Position numbers and translations under genes: made by a program. This document shows, piece after piece, positions 6,175 to 6,408 of a stretch of 6,408 bases of DNA. Source of the stretch: Trueperella sp. (GTDB lineage Bacteria > Actinomycetota > Actinomycetes > Actinomycetales > Actinomycetaceae); the NCBI GenBank assembly GCA_012727825.1, contig JAAYGH010000343.1:1-6408 (forward strand), in the 5' to 3' direction. Every line of letters begins with the position of its first letter. The stretch's first letter is position 1. The notes beneath the pieces were generated by a model, which was not told the origin of the DNA, did no database searches, and worked only from the letters and a program-made list of their open reading frames with translations.

Positions 6175-6180
6175 TATCGT
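6175..6180 (+). promoter_or_regulatory. -10 candidate for the lipoprotein gene
   Basis: TATCGT fits TANNNT and would give a leader of about 35 bases, consistent with this gene having a ribosome binding site. There is no recognisable -35 at proper spacing; the direct repeat occupies that place, which might mean activator dependence. A second TANNNT, TACCAT at 6197-6202, is an alternative. Confidence 0.3.
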
Positions 6181-6213
6181 GGCACGCGCAAATCCTTACC
6201 ATTTAATGAACTC

Positions 6214-6219
6214 AGGGAG
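6214..6219 (+). promoter_or_regulatory. Ribosome binding site of the lipoprotein gene
   Basis: AGGGAG ends two bases before the ATG at 6222. The spacing is short, but the purine box and the signal peptide that begins right after the ATG agree on this start. Confidence 0.55.
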
Positions 6220-6221
6220 CT

Positions 6222-6408
6222 ATGAAGATCAAGTTTTTCGCAACAGCAGCCATTGCGGTACTCGCGCTCGCCGGTTGCTCCGATTCGACCGGTTCCTCCG
6301 ACGATACCGTTTCACCAGATACACCGGTTGAGTCAACCGAAACGGCCAACGCCGACGGCGCGGATAGCGAAGGTCCGTCGCTGCACGGTACGTATAACTC
6401 GGTAGATG
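6222..6408 (+). CDS. Secreted lipoprotein, N-terminal part (gene runs off the window)
   Basis: The first 62 codons of a gene cut by the window edge. A type II signal peptide is clear: basic MKIK, a hydrophobic stretch at 5-17, and a lipobox LAGC with the lipidated cysteine at 19, so the mature protein should be anchored on the outer face of the membrane. After it comes a Ser/Thr/Asp/Glu-rich linker (about 20-52), as is usual for tethered extracytoplasmic proteins. The folded domain is only starting (SLHGTYNSVD, 53-62), so the function cannot be named; a small lipoprotein of unknown role or a binding protein are both open. It is divergent from the reductase gene. The start follows the AGGGAG box. 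Confidence 0.85.
   Translation, partial: MKIKFFATAAIAVLALAGCSDSTGSSDDTVSPDTPVESTETANADGADSEGPSLHGTYNSVD

Overview
This window looks like ordinary chromosome from a moderately high-GC (high-50s percent by eye) Gram-positive actinobacterium. The support is a pirin of the form common in actinomycetes, a lipoprotein with a lipobox, terminator hairpins without clear U-tracts, and three genes that appear to start leaderless from a TANNNT box six bases before the ATG. A member of Actinomycetaceae would fit, but that is a guess from style and not from a marker gene. I see no mobile element, CRISPR array, tRNA or rRNA.

Layout, left to right. (1) Bases 1-86 hold a long inverted-repeat terminator. (2) 87-1529 (-) encodes a PLP-dependent beta-eliminating lyase of the tryptophanase / tyrosine phenol-lyase family. 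(3) 1530-1730 is a 201-base gap with a ribosome binding site, a weak promoter candidate, a cluster of GCCAT words and a doubtful small Trp-containing ORF. (4) 1731-2627 (-) encodes a DUF4261-like protein of unknown function. (5) 2628-2768 is a divergent promoter region. (6) 2769-3878 (+) encodes a pirin-family protein. (7) A perfect 26-base palindrome ends both the pirin gene and the convergent DUF2804 gene. (8) 3907-5004 (-) encodes the DUF2804 protein. (9) 5079-6059 (-) encodes an aldo/keto reductase of the Kv-beta type. (10) 6060-6221 is a second divergent promoter region. (11) 6222 to the window end (+) is the start of a lipoprotein gene. No gap without a gene exceeds 300 bases.

The genes do not form an obvious pathway. 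The lyase and DUF4261 genes share a strand with no terminator seen between them, so they may be co-transcribed. The reductase and DUF2804 genes are also in tandem, but DUF2804 seems to have its own promoter. The most interesting item is the lyase. It keeps the Schiff-base lysine, the PLP-binding aspartate and the phenol-recognition residues of tyrosine phenol-lyase, but has leucine at two positions (Arg217 and His343, Citrobacter numbering) that both classical enzymes conserve. Its reaction should not be assumed. I found no convincing evidence of a wholly new multi-gene system here.
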